This document shows positions 28,505 through 37,603 of a stretch of DNA of 64,000 nucleotides, one piece after another (within the stretch, counting starts at the first letter, position 1; each line of letters starts with the position of its first letter). The translations under genes and the position numbers were made by a program. The notes below the pieces were generated by a model that worked only from the letters and a program-made list of their open reading frames with translations, made no database searches and was not told the DNA's origin. The stretch spans positions 1,984,501 to 2,048,500 of the forward strand of contig NZ_JAMLIX010000001.1 in assembly GCF_023953965.1 (NCBI RefSeq), written 5' to 3'. This stretch comes from Bosea sp. (in: a-proteobacteria). Its GTDB lineage: Bacteria > Pseudomonadota > Alphaproteobacteria > Rhizobiales > Beijerinckiaceae.

Positions 28505-29715
28505 GCGAGAGGCTTCTCGTCACCTTCAATGCCGGCTCCTCGACGGTGAAGATCGGGCTGTTTTCCCTGTCGGAAGCCGGGCCGAAGCGGATCGGCAAGG
28601 GCGTGATCGATTTCCGGGAGCCGCCTTTGCGCTTCCGCCTCACCGAAGGGCCGGATGTTTTCGACATCGCCCTGGAAGCGCGGCCCGACGCCACGCTCGA
28701 CAGCGTCCTGGGCGAGGCTTTCCGGCGGCTCTCCTGGCATTTCGACCTGAGCCACGTCGTCGCGATGGGGCATCGCATCGTGCATGGCGGCGACGGCTTT
28801 AGCGGCCCCGTGCGGGTCGACGATGCGGTGCTTGCGGCGCTCGAGGCGCTGGTGCCGCTGGCGCCGCTGCATCAGCCGCAGGGGCTCGGCCTCGTGCGCG
28901 CCATTCGCCGCCTGCGCCCGGAGCTGCCGCAGACGGCGTCCTTCGACACGGCCTTCCACCGGACCCAAGCCGATCTCGTGCGCCGCTTCGCCCTCCCCCG
29001 CGCGATGCACGACGAGGGCATCAAGCGCTACGGCTTCCATGGCCTGTCCTACCGCTTCATCGCCGGCGAACTCACGCGCCGCGAGCCGGCGCTGGCGAAA
29101 GGCCGCATCGTCGTCGCGCATCTGGGCAGCGGCGCGAGCCTCTGCGGGCTGGCGGGCGGCGCGAGCCGCGATACCTCGATGGGCTTTTCGGCGCTCGACG
29201 GCATTCCGATGGCAACGCGCTGCGGGGCGCTCGATCCCGGTGTCCTGCTGCATCTTCTGGCGCGTGGCGGCTATGATGCGTCCCGGCTGGAGGATCTGCT
29301 CTATCGCCGCAGCGGTCTCATCGGCGTGTCCGGCATCAGCGCGGACAGCCGCGAGCTTCTCGACAGCGACGCGCCCGAGGCCCGCGAGGCGCTCGACCTG
29401 TTCTGCCTGCGCATCGCAGGCGAGGTCGCCAGGCTTTCGGCGACGCTGGGCGGGCTCGACGCGGTCGTCTTCACCGCCGGCATCGGCGAGCACCAGCCGC
29501 CGATCCGCGCCGCGGTGGCGGAACGGCTGAAATGGCTCGGCCTCGAACTCGACGTCGAGGCGAACGCCGCCAACGCCTTCCGGATCAGCCGCCCCGGCGC
29601 GCGGGTCGCGGCTTTCGTGATACCGACCGACGAGGAAGCCGTCATCGCCGGGGATGCGCTGACGGTGATGCAGGCCACCGGCTTTTCCGGAGCGGGTTGC
29701 GGCGAGCCCGGTTGA
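28501..29715 (+). CDS. ackA: Acetate kinase
   Basis: A 404-residue acetate/propionate kinase that moves phosphate between acetyl phosphate and ADP. It starts with LLVTFNAGSSTVKIGLF (nucleotide-binding NxGSSSxK-like motif) and has MGHRIVHGGDGF, FDTAFHRT, RYGFHGLSY (with the catalytic His and Arg region), VVAHLGSGASLCG, DTSMGFSALDGIPMATR and the C-terminal FTAGIGEHQPPIR. The first codons overlap the end of the MaoC-Pta gene, so the pair forms an Ack-Pta module able to make ATP from acetyl-CoA. Such modules in Hyphomicrobiales are often induced at low oxygen. The gene is convergent with the debranching enzyme gene, six bases away. Confidence 0.95.
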   Translation: MSERLLVTFNAGSSTVKIGLFSLSEAGPKRIGKGVIDFREPPLRFRLTEGPDVFDIALEARPDATLDSVLGEAFRRLSWHFDLSHVVAMGHRIVHGGDGFSGPVRVDDAVLAALEALVPLAPLHQPQGLGLVRAIRRLRPELPQTASFDTAFHRTQADLVRRFALPRAMHDEGIKRYGFHGLSYRFIAGELTRREPALAKGRIVVAHLGSGASLCGLAGGASRDTSMGFSALDGIPMATRCGALDPGVLLHLLARGGYDASRLEDLLYRRSGLIGVSGISADSRELLDSDAPEAREALDLFCLRIAGEVARLSATLGGLDAVVFTAGIGEHQPPIRAAVAERLKWLGLELDVEANAANAFRISRPGARVAAFVIPTDEEAVIAGDALTVMQATGFSGAGCGEPG

Positions 29716-29721
29716 TCCCGC

Positions 29722-31926
29722 TCATTTTGACAGGATGATGCGCGCGCTGCCGCTGCGGGAGAGGACATTGGCGGTGACGTCCCGGCCATAGCGATGGAAC
29801 CGGATATCGGCGACCGAGGCGCCGAGCCGCAGATTCCGGATCACGAGCTCGTCGAGGAAATCGGGCATGACCGGTTCGTGGAACCGGATCTCGTCCTGCC
29901 CGTGGTCGAGATCGAGGCCGAGGCAGGCCCCGAGCAGGCCGAGGATCGAGGCCGCGGACCAGGCCTGCGGCGCGCAGGCGACCGGATAGGGCACCGGGGC
30001 CCGGTGCGGGCGTCGGTTGAAGCCGCAGAACAGCTCCGGCAGGCGGTACATGTCCTGATGCCGGCCCGTCTCGAAAATGGCGGAGAACACACGGCTCGCC
30101 TCCGTCTTCAGCCCGTAGCGGGTGAGCCCGATGGCGATGAGGGCGTTGTCGTGCGGCCAGACCGAGCCGTTGTGATAGGACATCGGGTTGTAGCGGGGCT
30201 GGCCCGCAGGCAGCGTGCGGATGCCCCAGCCGCTGAACGCCTCGGGCGTCAGGAGGTTCGTCGCGACGCTGCGCGCGCGCTCCGGGGAGGCGATGCCGGC
30301 GAAGAGCGCGTGGCCGGCGTTCGAGGAGGGCACGCGGCAGGGGCGTTTCTCGCCGTCGAGCGCCAGCGCATAGGTTCCCAGATCCGCGCACCAGAAGGCC
30401 CGCTCGAAGGCGATGCGCAGGCGTTCCGCCGCCTCGTCCAGCGCCGAGGCCAGCGCCTGATCGCCGAGCCCGCGCGCCATCGCGGCCGCCTCCAGCTTCG
30501 CCGCATAGGCATAGGCCTGGACCTCGCAGAGCGCGATCGGGCCGACCGGGTCGGAGCCGTCGGCATGGAAGACCGCGTCGTGCGAATCCTTCCAGCCCTG
30601 GTTGGCGAGCCCGCTCTCGCGGGCGCGCGCATATTCGATGAAGCCGTCGCCGTCGCGATCGCCATAGGCGTCCATCCAGCCGAGCGCGGCACGGATATTG
30701 GGCCAGATCGCGCGAATGGTCGCGACATCGCCGGTGCGCCTGAGATAGAGGCCGGCCAGCATGACGAAGAGCGGGGTCGCGTCGATCGTGCCGTAGTAGC
30801 GGCCGAAGGGCACCTCGTGGAGCCTCGCCATCTCGCCATGGCGCATCTCGTGCAGAATCTTGCCCGGCTGCGCGTCGGCCTCGGGGTCGGTCGCTTGCGC
30901 CTGCGTGGCCGCGAGCGTCCGCAGCACGCCGCGCGCGATATCGGGATCGATCCACAGCATCAGCATCGCGGTGATGATGCCGTCGCGGCCGAAGACCGTG
31001 TTGAACCAGGGGATGCCGGCGTAAGGGTAGGGGCCGAGCTCGCTGCGCGTCACCAGCGTATAGACGTCGGATATCGCCCGGCCGAGCGTCGCGTCGAAGA
31101 GCGTGTTCGAGCTCTTCACCGCCGCGATGCGCGACGTTGCTGCCCGGCGCGCGCGGCGCGTGTCGCGATAGGCGGCGAGAAAGTCCATGGGCGGCGCCGC
31201 GCCGACACCGGCGTCGAGGCAGGAGACGGTCAGGAACAGGGAGCGCTGCTCGCAGGGACCGAGATCGATCTCGGCCGTCATGCGGTGGCGGTCGATCGCC
31301 ACCGGCGGCGGGTTCATCGCGACGAGCGTGCGTCGCTCGATACGATCGAGGCCGACATAGCGGAACACGACCCGGTTCGGCGCCACGACCCGGGCGGAGC
31401 CGGTGCCACGCCTGAGGCGCCGGGTGCCGCGAACCTCAAACATATCATGGAAATCGGCTGCGAGGAGCAGGTCGAGATGCAGGCGCAAACGCTTCGCGCC
31501 GTAGTTCCTGACGCTGATGCGCTCGTAGCAGATCGCCTGCCAGAGGAATTTGGTGCGCTGCAGGAAAAGCGTGTCGCGCGCCAGCTTGTCGCCCCCGATC
31601 CTGAGATCGGGGTTCGTCAGCTCGACCGAGAGCACCGCCTTGTCCTCGTGCACCGCCGAGCTCAGCAGCAGGGGGCGCTTGCCTTCCACGCGCAGCTCGA
31701 GATGGGAGAGGAAGCGCGTGTCGCGGAAGAACAGCCCTTCGGCGGTCTCGCTGCGTGTCCCGATATCGCCATGCGCGTCGAGCACCGCGAAGGCATCGCC
31801 ATGCTTCAGGTTGCGCAGGGCGTGCTCGGTCAGCGAGGTCGTGGCTTCGATCTCGTATTCGGACCAGAGGTTGCGGCTGTCGGGCGCGGGCGCCGGAGGC
31901 GTAGTCCTGCTGATGCTTTCGGACAT
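29722..31926 (-). CDS. Glycogen debranching enzyme-like amylo-alpha-1,6-glucosidase
   Basis: A 734-residue protein with an N-terminal debranching-type beta-sandwich domain (about residues 30-250: LVEGLFFRDTRFLSHLELRVEG is paralleled here by AEGLFFRDTRFLSHLELRV) and a C-terminal alpha/alpha-barrel glycosidase domain (about 280-720: GIPWFNTVFGRDGIITAML, ANQGWKDSHDAVFHADGS, MSYHNGSVWPHDNALIA). These match the amylo-alpha-1,6-glucosidase family common in soil bacteria, where the true substrate is often not glycogen. It follows the glycosyltransferase gene by 15 bases on the same strand; the pair probably handles an alpha-glucan or compatible-solute sugar. No glycogen synthase or phosphorylase lies in this window. 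Confidence 0.88.
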   Translation of the reverse strand: MSESISRTTPPAPAPDSRNLWSEYEIEATTSLTEHALRNLKHGDAFAVLDAHGDIGTRSETAEGLFFRDTRFLSHLELRVEGKRPLLLSSAVHEDKAVLSVELTNPDLRIGGDKLARDTLFLQRTKFLWQAICYERISVRNYGAKRLRLHLDLLLAADFHDMFEVRGTRRLRRGTGSARVVAPNRVVFRYVGLDRIERRTLVAMNPPPVAIDRHRMTAEIDLGPCEQRSLFLTVSCLDAGVGAAPPMDFLAAYRDTRRARRAATSRIAAVKSSNTLFDATLGRAISDVYTLVTRSELGPYPYAGIPWFNTVFGRDGIITAMLMLWIDPDIARGVLRTLAATQAQATDPEADAQPGKILHEMRHGEMARLHEVPFGRYYGTIDATPLFVMLAGLYLRRTGDVATIRAIWPNIRAALGWMDAYGDRDGDGFIEYARARESGLANQGWKDSHDAVFHADGSDPVGPIALCEVQAYAYAAKLEAAAMARGLGDQALASALDEAAERLRIAFERAFWCADLGTYALALDGEKRPCRVPSSNAGHALFAGIASPERARSVATNLLTPEAFSGWGIRTLPAGQPRYNPMSYHNGSVWPHDNALIAIGLTRYGLKTEASRVFSAIFETGRHQDMYRLPELFCGFNRRPHRAPVPYPVACAPQAWSAASILGLLGACLGLDLDHGQDEIRFHEPVMPDFLDELVIRNLRLGASVADIRFHRYGRDVTANVLSRSGSARIILSK

Positions 31927-31941
31927 GGCACCTGCCCCTCG

Positions 31942-33054
31942 TCATGACGGCTGCGGCAACCCGGCCGGAGCGTCCATGCCACGTGGATCGCCCTTGAAGG
32001 CGTTCGACAATGCCGGCTTGCGAACCGGTTGGCGGCCGCAGCGCAGATTCTCGAAGGTCTCGATATAGTCGGCCGCCATGCGCGACGCCGTGAAGCGCAT
32101 GTCGAAGCATTCGCGCACGGCGCCACGCTCGAGGCGATGGATTTCGGCCGCCGCCTCGACCGCCTCCTCGATCGAGGAGACGACGATGCCCGAGACGCCC
32201 TGATCGATCACCTCCGGAACGGAGCCTGCCGCCCAGGCGATCACCGGCGTCCCGGTCGCCATGGCCTCGATCATGACGAGGCCGAAAGGCTCCGGCCAGT
32301 CGATCGGAAACAGCAGGGCGGCGGCTGCGCCCAGGAAGTCGCCCTTCCTGCCGTCGTCGATCTCGCCGATGAACTCGACCAGCGGATGGTCGAGCAGGGG
32401 CCGGATCGTATCTTCGAAATAACCCCGGTCGACGGCGTCGACCTTCGCGGCGATCTTCAGCGGCATGCGGCTTCGCCTGGCGATCTCGATCGCCCGGTCG
32501 GGCCGCTTCTCCGGCGAGATGCGGCCGAGGAAGGCGAGATAGCCGCCGCGCCCGCGGCGGAACCGGTGAAGCTGTTCCGGCAGGCCGTGATGGATGGTGG
32601 AGACCCAGTTCACCGGCGGCATGGGCCGGCGCTGATCGTCGGAAATCGAGACCAGAGGCATCTCGGGGAAGGCCCGGTAGAGCGGATGGAAATCCGGCAG
32701 GTCGAGCCGCCCGTGCAGGGTGGTGACGCATTTGGGGAACAGCTCCCTGAACAGGGGAAACTGCAGCAGGTCGATATGGAAATGGATGATGTCGAATTCA
32801 TCCGCGCGTCGCCTGACCTCCTCCAGCATCGTGAGCGTGCTCGGGGTGTGGTCGCGGATGCCGGCGAGGCGCAAGCCCTCCGGCACGGCCCGGACCAGCC
32901 GGGCGCTGCTGCGGGAATCGCCGCTGGCGAACAGGGTGACGTCCTGCCCCTGGCGCACGAGCTCCTCGGTGAGCCACGACACCACTCTTTCCGTTCCGCC
33001 ATAGAGCCGCGGCGGCACGGCCTCCGCCAACGGAGCCACCTGAGCAATCCGCAT
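31942..33054 (-). CDS. GT-B family 4-type glycosyltransferase
   Basis: A 370-residue retaining glycosyltransferase of the GT4 type. The N-terminal Rossmann half starts MRIAQVAPLAEAVPPRLYGGTERVV with the glycine-rich acceptor loop (YGGTERV), and the C-terminal half has YLAFLGRISPEKRPDRAIEIA and the nucleotide-sugar motif FPIDWPEPFGLVMIEAMATGTPV, with the E-x7-E pair of the family in PFGLVMIEAMA. Two tandem ATG codons exist at 33057 and 33054; the second is placed better after AAGGGAAGAG. Genes of this type next to a debranching-like enzyme occur in many Hyphomicrobiales. The acceptor is unknown. A weak EcfG-like promoter lies about 50 bases upstream. Confidence 0.88.
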   Translation of the reverse strand: MRIAQVAPLAEAVPPRLYGGTERVVSWLTEELVRQGQDVTLFASGDSRSSARLVRAVPEGLRLAGIRDHTPSTLTMLEEVRRRADEFDIIHFHIDLLQFPLFRELFPKCVTTLHGRLDLPDFHPLYRAFPEMPLVSISDDQRRPMPPVNWVSTIHHGLPEQLHRFRRGRGGYLAFLGRISPEKRPDRAIEIARRSRMPLKIAAKVDAVDRGYFEDTIRPLLDHPLVEFIGEIDDGRKGDFLGAAAALLFPIDWPEPFGLVMIEAMATGTPVIAWAAGSVPEVIDQGVSGIVVSSIEEAVEAAAEIHRLERGAVRECFDMRFTASRMAADYIETFENLRCGRQPVRKPALSNAFKGDPRGMDAPAGLPQPS

Positions 33055-33105
33055 CATCTCTTCCCTTGAAGCGCCCGAAACGGGCTGAGAACCCCGCGCT
33101 TCGAC

Positions 33106-33130
33106 AACGCGGAGAGGCCGCTTCGGTTCA
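33106..33130 (-). promoter_or_regulatory. Weak EcfG-like promoter for the glycosyltransferase operon
   Basis: On the minus strand TGAAC (33130-33126), 16 bases and CGTT (33109-33106) resemble the general-stress sigma factor motif GGAAC-N16/17-(C/G)GTT with one mismatch in the first element. The -10 part lies about 52 bases upstream of the start codon. Confidence 0.4.
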
Positions 33131-33166
33131 ATGATGCGGCAGCGCGTCGCCATCCCCGGCTTTTTC

Positions 33167-33191
33167 GGAACAGGTCACGGCAATCCCCGTT
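33167..33191 (+). promoter_or_regulatory. EcfG-type general stress promoter for DUF3008
   Basis: GGAAC (33167-33171), a 16-base spacer and CGTT (33188-33191) match the EcfG/RpoE2 consensus exactly. The gene start is 61 bases downstream. Small DUF3008 genes are plausible members of the general stress regulon in this order. Confidence 0.7.
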
Positions 33192-33251
33192 GGTTGCGCA
33201 TATGCGGGCCTGCGAGGACGCGGCCCGTTCGCCCCGATGAAGGAGGAAGCC

Positions 33252-33440
33252 ATGCCCGCGAAATCCGCTGCACAGCAGAAGGCCGCCGGAGCCGCCCTCG
33301 CGGCCAAGCGCGGCGACATGAAGAAGAGCGAGCTCAAGGGCGCCTCGAAATCGATGGAGAAATCGATGAGCGAGGCCGAGCTCGAAAAAATGGCCTCGAC
33401 CAAACGCAAGGGCAAGGCGGAGCACGTCTCGAAGCATTGA
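33252..33440 (+). CDS. DUF3008 family small basic protein
   Basis: A 62-residue lysine- and alanine-rich protein of the DUF3008 family (MPAKSAAQQKAAGAALAAKR, then KMASTKRKGKAEHVSKH). The family is found in Hyphomicrobiales, has no known structure and is expected to be mostly disordered or helical. I chose ATG at 33252 because AAGGAGGAAGC lies directly before it; an ATG five codons upstream would sit inside that ribosome-binding site. A clear EcfG promoter upstream suggests expression in general stress. It is convergent with the NitT/TauT permease gene and divergent from the glycosyltransferase gene. Confidence 0.85.
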   Translation: MPAKSAAQQKAAGAALAAKRGDMKKSELKGASKSMEKSMSEAELEKMASTKRKGKAEHVSKH

Positions 33441-33498
33441 TGGCCCTGCCTGGCCGGCGGATGCTGACCGAGCCCGAGCCGCCCGCAGAAGCGAAGGC

Positions 33499-34533
33499 TT
33501 ACTTCCGCCAGGGCATCAGCCGGCGCTGGAGCCATTGCAGCGCATAGGTCAGCAACACGCCGAGGATCATGACGACGACGAGGCCGGCATACATCTTCTC
33601 GGGGTTCAGCACCTCCCAATAGTAGAAGGTCATGTAGCCGACGCCCTGCTTGGCGCGCACGAACTCGACCGAGATGATCACGATCATCGCCGTGCCGAGC
33701 GCGATGCGAAGCCCGGCGAAGATCACCGGCAGGGCGCCGGGCAGGATGACGTGGCGCAGCATCGACCAGCCGGTGGCGCCGTAGTTCTTCCCGGCCATCA
33801 GGTAGACGTTGTCGATGCCGCGCACGCCGGCCATCGTGTTGATCGCCATCAGGATGAAGACGGACAGGCCGACGACGAGGATCTTCGGCGCCTCGCCGAA
33901 GGGATCGGCGAACATCAGCATCACGATCGGGAAGATCGCGATCTTCGGCAGGACATAGACCGCCGACAGCGTGGTATCGAGCATCAGCCTGACGGTCTGG
34001 TTCAGGCCCATGACCACGCCGAGCAGCACGCCGGGGATGGCGCCGAGCACGAAGCCGATCAGGACGCGCCCCACCGTCGCGAGCACATGGCTCTCCGACA
34101 GGAGCGTCCAGACGCCGGCCCAGCCCTCGCGGCCGAAGGCTTCCGGCATCAGCCAGGGCCGCCCGAGCAGGGTCGTGCCCGAGAAACGGTCGTAGCGCGT
34201 GCTCAGGTCCCAGAGCGCGGCGCCGATGCGGCTCGGCGGCGGGAACCAGGTCGGGTTGATGAAGCCGCTGCCGGCGGCGGCTTCCCAGAGCACGAGGACG
34301 AGGAACGGGAAGCCCAGCGCCAGCGTGCGCTCGTAGAGGCCCCGGCCCTTCACCGGCACCAATCGGCCGATGCGCTCGCAGATCAGCACCATGAGGACGA
34401 AGCTTCCCCCGATCGCCGGCCAGGCGAGCGCGCTCCAGAAGCCCGCCGCGGCCGGCACGGCGTTGAGGGCGAGGATGGCGGCGGCCAGCAGCAGGATGGC
34501 GCGCCGGTCGCCGGTGCTCGCTGGTGCCGTCAT
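33499..34533 (-). CDS. ABC transporter permease, NitT/TauT type
   Basis: A 344-residue permease. After an unusually long N-terminal part with two or three hydrophobic helices (residues 11-55 and 70-90), the usual BPD_transp_1 domain follows: TWFPPPSRI in the substrate-specific loop, GRVLIGFVLGAIPGVLLGVVMG, and the EAA-like loop GVRGIDNVYLMAGKNYGATG that couples to the ATPase. The family takes up nitrate, sulfonates, thiamine precursors or similar small molecules; the sequence does not fix which. The start overlaps the end of the ATPase gene by four bases (ATGA), so it is the last gene of a binding protein-ATPase-permease operon. Confidence 0.9.
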   Translation of the reverse strand: MTAPASTGDRRAILLLAAAILALNAVPAAAGFWSALAWPAIGGSFVLMVLICERIGRLVPVKGRGLYERTLALGFPFLVLVLWEAAAGSGFINPTWFPPPSRIGAALWDLSTRYDRFSGTTLLGRPWLMPEAFGREGWAGVWTLLSESHVLATVGRVLIGFVLGAIPGVLLGVVMGLNQTVRLMLDTTLSAVYVLPKIAIFPIVMLMFADPFGEAPKILVVGLSVFILMAINTMAGVRGIDNVYLMAGKNYGATGWSMLRHVILPGALPVIFAGLRIALGTAMIVIISVEFVRAKQGVGYMTFYYWEVLNPEKMYAGLVVVMILGVLLTYALQWLQRRLMPWRK

Positions 34534-35336
34534 GGCCTTGCCTCCATGGCGCGCGTCACCTCGGCCGAGAGCTTGTCCCAGATCGCGGCGCGATATTCGG
34601 CGAAGCGCGGCGAATTCGTCATCGCGATCGAGCGCGGCCGCGGCAGCTCGATCCTGAAGGTGGCGAGGTGCCGGCCGGGCTGGGCGCTCATCAGGATGAC
34701 GCGGTCGCCGAGCAGCACCGCCTCGTCGAGGCTGTGGGTGATGTAGAGCACGGTCTTGCGGGTCTCCTCCCAGATCCGCAGCAGCTCCTCCTGGATGACC
34801 ACGCGCGTCTGGGCGTCGAGCGCGCCGAGCGGCTCGTCCATCAGCAGCACTTCGGGATCGTTGGCGAGCGCGCGGACGATGCTGACGCGCTGCTTCATGC
34901 CGCCCGAGATCTGGTGCGGATAATAATCGGCGAACTTGCCAAGGCCCACGCGGTCGAGCCAGTAGCGTGCGGTGTCGAGCCGCTCCTTGCGGCCGACGCC
35001 GCGCATCTGCGGGCCGAAGGCGACGTTCTCGATCAGCGTCTTCCAGGGGAAGATCGCATATTCCTGGAAGACGACGCTGTTGAGCGGGCGGCCGGGCTCC
35101 CGGCCGGGGCGGATATCGATCGTGCCCTGCGAGATCGATTCCAGCCCCGCGACCATGCGCAGGAAGGTCGACTTGCCGCAGCCGGAGGGGCCGACGATGC
35201 AGACGAACTCGCCATCGGCCACGTCGAGCGAGAAATCCTCCAGCGCGACCATGGTGCCGTCGGCGGTGGGATAAAGCTTGCTGACATGGCGCGCGCCGAT
35301 CTTCGGCGCGGCGGCGGCCGGCATGGTGGCGCTCAT
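34530..35336 (-). CDS. ABC transporter ATP-binding protein, NitT/TauT type
   Basis: A 268-residue ATPase with Walker [17 protein letters not shown]-loop FQEYAIFPW, signature [14 protein letters not shown], Walker [13 protein letters not shown] and the switch His in [10 protein letters not shown]. The SsuB/TauB-like N-terminus [20 protein letters not shown] is typical of the NitT/TauT group. The open frame extends 87 codons further upstream but that part is alanine/serine/arginine-rich and unrelated; ATG at 35336 gives the normal start. It is the middle gene of the operon and powers uptake through the permease. Confidence 0.92.
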   Translation of the reverse strand: MSATMPAAAAPKIGARHVSKLYPTADGTMVALEDFSLDVADGEFVCIVGPSGCGKSTFLRMVAGLESISQGTIDIRPGREPGRPLNSVVFQEYAIFPWKTLIENVAFGPQMRGVGRKERLDTARYWLDRVGLGKFADYYPHQISGGMKQRVSIVRALANDPEVLLMDEPLGALDAQTRVVIQEELLRIWEETRKTVLYITHSLDEAVLLGDRVILMSAQPGRHLATFRIELPRPRSIAMTNSPRFAEYRAAIWDKLSAEVTRAMEARP

Positions 35337-35382
35337 CGGCCGCCTCTCGAGACTGGTTGGTGCTGCATCGATCGGTTCAAAG

Positions 35383-35445
35383 GCTTGGATCACCTTGCGT
35401 CCCACCGGATGCAAGGTGGCCATCCAAGCTCTTGTCCGATGCTCT
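35383..35445. repeat. Hairpin plus partial copy of the palindromic repeat
   Basis: GCTTGGAT-CACCTT (35383-35396) pairs with AAGGTG and ATCCAAGC (35413-35429) with a three-base bulge. It is followed by TCCGATGCTCT (35435-35445), identical to the right arm of the repeat at 13954-14004. It sits between the binding protein and ATPase genes of one operon and may modulate their relative expression. Confidence 0.5.
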
Positions 35446-35460
35446 GACGCCCCGGCGGCC

Positions 35461-36516
35461 TCACTTGGCCGGGGCGGTCTTGCCCAGCACCTCGATCGCC
35501 TTGGCGACGAAGCGCTCGTCGACGACCTTCGCCATGTCGAGCGGCTTGTCGTATTCGGTGCGGCCGTTCTCGCGGTGCACGCGCTCGATATCGGCAAGGC
35601 CCGCGGTCGGGATCGACATGTTCGGATCGAACGGCACCGCGCCGCTGTTCCTGATCGCCTCGGCCGTCGAGGCGGTATATTTCAGATAGCCGTCGATGTT
35701 GGCCTGGGCGAGGAAATCGGCGCCCTGCATCAGCCGCGCGGCTTCCGCCATCGCCAGCACGAAGCGCTCGGCCACCTCGGGGCGCTCCTTCAGGAACTTG
35801 CCCGAGCCGACGAAGACGACCGTCATCAGCCCCGGCGTGAAATCCTGCGCCAGGAGCTTGCCGTTGCCGGCCTTGAGGATCTGGTCGGAATAGGGCGAGG
35901 AGGTCAGCACGGCGTCGACCGACTTCGCCTCCATCGCCGCCGGCATGTCGCCATTGCCGATATTGAGGAGTTGCACGTCGCGCAGGGTGAGCCCGGCGCT
36001 CTCCAGCGCCTTGGTGACGAAATACTCGCCGCCGCTGCCCGGGCCGCCGGCGGCCGCGATGCGCTTGCCCTTGAGATCGGCGACCGACTTGATCGCGCCG
36101 GACTCCATCAGGTCGTTGCGGACGATCAGCTTGGTCGGTCCGTTGGTCATCGGATCGAGGCCGCCCGGCGCGATCACCCTGATGTCGAGGCCGCGATTCC
36201 AGGCCGACCAGAGCGAGGCCACGATGGCGATGCCGCCGACATCGACCGAGCCCTTGTCGAGGAAGGCGATCGCCTCGGTGCCGGATTTGACGCTCTCGAG
36301 CTTGACGTCGAGCCCGTATTTCTTGAACAGCCCGCGTGCCTCCGCGACATAGGCCGTGGCGAACTTCATGATCGGCACATAGGCGACGCGCACCGTCTGC
36401 GGCGGATCGAGCGGCTTCAGCGACGGCGCCTGGGCGAGCGCCGGCGCGGCGGCGCCGGCAAGGCCGATGATCATGGCGGCGCAAGCGCTGCGCCAGCGGG
36501 CGAATCCTTCAAGCAT
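35461..36516 (-). CDS. ABC transporter substrate-binding protein, NMT1/SsuA type
   Basis: A 351-residue periplasmic binding protein with a Sec signal peptide (SACAAMIIGLAGAAAPALAQ, cleavage after ALA near residue 28). The fold is that of the NMT1/THI5/SsuA family: TVRVAYVPIMKFATAYVAEA, GLFKKYGLDVKLE, AIAFLDKGSVDVGGIAI and LKGKRIAAAGGPGSGGEYFV. It should deliver a small anionic or heterocyclic ligand to the permease; the ligand is unknown. It is the first gene of the operon, separated from the ATPase gene by 124 bases that hold a hairpin repeat, which may limit downstream expression relative to this high-demand component. Confidence 0.88.
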   Translation of the reverse strand: MLEGFARWRSACAAMIIGLAGAAAPALAQAPSLKPLDPPQTVRVAYVPIMKFATAYVAEARGLFKKYGLDVKLESVKSGTEAIAFLDKGSVDVGGIAIVASLWSAWNRGLDIRVIAPGGLDPMTNGPTKLIVRNDLMESGAIKSVADLKGKRIAAAGGPGSGGEYFVTKALESAGLTLRDVQLLNIGNGDMPAAMEAKSVDAVLTSSPYSDQILKAGNGKLLAQDFTPGLMTVVFVGSGKFLKERPEVAERFVLAMAEAARLMQGADFLAQANIDGYLKYTASTAEAIRNSGAVPFDPNMSIPTAGLADIERVHRENGRTEYDKPLDMAKVVDERFVAKAIEVLGKTAPAK

Positions 36517-36662
36517 TCCGTTCCTCCCAACGGGGGCGGCTCACCGCCGCCTGCCCGTCTGTTTCGTTCAACAGGCTTCTTCGACCCGCAGATCCGCTTT
36601 CGTCAACCGCGACCTAGGGATTGCCCCGGGCAATCCCCGACAGCGGCCGGCGCGGGAAGACC

Positions 36663-37538
36663 CTAATGCGCGACGAACAGCGGCAGGGAAGAACTGCGCA
36701 GGAGATCCGAGGTGACGCCGCCCAGCACCCATTCCCGGAAGCGCGAATGGCCGAAGGCCCCCAGCACCATGAGATCCGCCGAGATCCTGTCCGCCTCGTC
36801 GATGAGGGCGTCGGTCGCGGATGTCTGCGTGTCGAGGACGCTCGCCGTCGCCGTGACGCCGTGCCGGGCGAGATGGGCGCTGATGTCGGCGAGGACCTCG
36901 GCGCCTCCCATCCGGCCGTGGGCTTCCTCCCTGACCGTGACGATATGGACCTGCGTCGCCCGGGTGAGCAGGGGCAGGGCCTCGGCCACGGCGCGGGCGC
37001 TCTGGCGCGTATCGGTCCAGCCGATCAGCACGGTCCGGACGGATGAGCGCGGCGCGGCCTTGGGCGGCACGAGGTAGAGCCCCCTGCCGCCGTCGAAGAT
37101 GACGCTCTCGATCAGGGCGCTCCAGCGGGTTTCGTCGTCATCATGCGGGCAGGTCGCGATGAAGAGGTCGTTCCAGCGGGCTTCGCTGGCGACGGCCCGT
37201 TCGAGGGCGCCGGGGAAGGCGTCCAGACGGCGCAGCTCGTGGGCGGGGCCAAGGCGCTCCAGCCGTTGCCGCAGCCGCTTCTCGGCGGCGTCTCCCTCCC
37301 CGGTCGCGGAATCGACGAGCTGGCCGATCGCGGCGATGCCGAAATCGCCGACGAAAAGCGCGGGATCGGGCAGGGGATTGGTGAAGATCCCGGTGATCCG
37401 CGCCCCGTATCGCTCCGCGAGCGCTTCGGCATGGGCGAGGCGGACCTCGTCCTCCGGCGAGCCGTCGAGATGGACCGCGATGTCGCGATAGGCCGCGCCG
37501 TGAACCTTGCTGCCCGAAGATTGAGTGATGTCGCTCAT
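36663..37538 (-). CDS. Universal stress protein (tandem USP-like)
   Basis: A 291-residue UspA-superfamily protein, about the length of two USP units. The first unit opens YRDIAVHLDGSPEDEVRLAHA; the second opens VRTVLIGWTDTRQSARAVAEALP and ends LMVLGAFGHSRFREWVLGGV, with the G-x2-G-x9-G-(S/T) type nucleotide loop degenerate at the end (GHSRFREWVLGGVTSDLLRS, quoted in part). ATG at 37538 has GGAGG five bases upstream and is preferred over an ATG four codons earlier. A perfect FNR/FixK box lies 66-79 bases upstream, so expression at low oxygen is likely. In related bacteria such USP genes belong to the FixK/FNR regulon. Confidence 0.88.
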   Translation of the reverse strand: MSDITQSSGSKVHGAAYRDIAVHLDGSPEDEVRLAHAEALAERYGARITGIFTNPLPDPALFVGDFGIAAIGQLVDSATGEGDAAEKRLRQRLERLGPAHELRRLDAFPGALERAVASEARWNDLFIATCPHDDDETRWSALIESVIFDGGRGLYLVPPKAAPRSSVRTVLIGWTDTRQSARAVAEALPLLTRATQVHIVTVREEAHGRMGGAEVLADISAHLARHGVTATASVLDTQTSATDALIDEADRISADLMVLGAFGHSRFREWVLGGVTSDLLRSSSLPLFVAH

Positions 37539-37603
37539 GCCGACCTCCATGCGATCATACTGCCGTTATTATCTCATCGAGAGACGGAAGCAGCGCAACC
37601 GCA

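Noticed and set aside
35337..35597. N-terminal extension of the NitT/TauT ATPase
   Set aside because: The extra 87 codons are low-complexity and overlap the binding protein gene; the family start lies at 35336.
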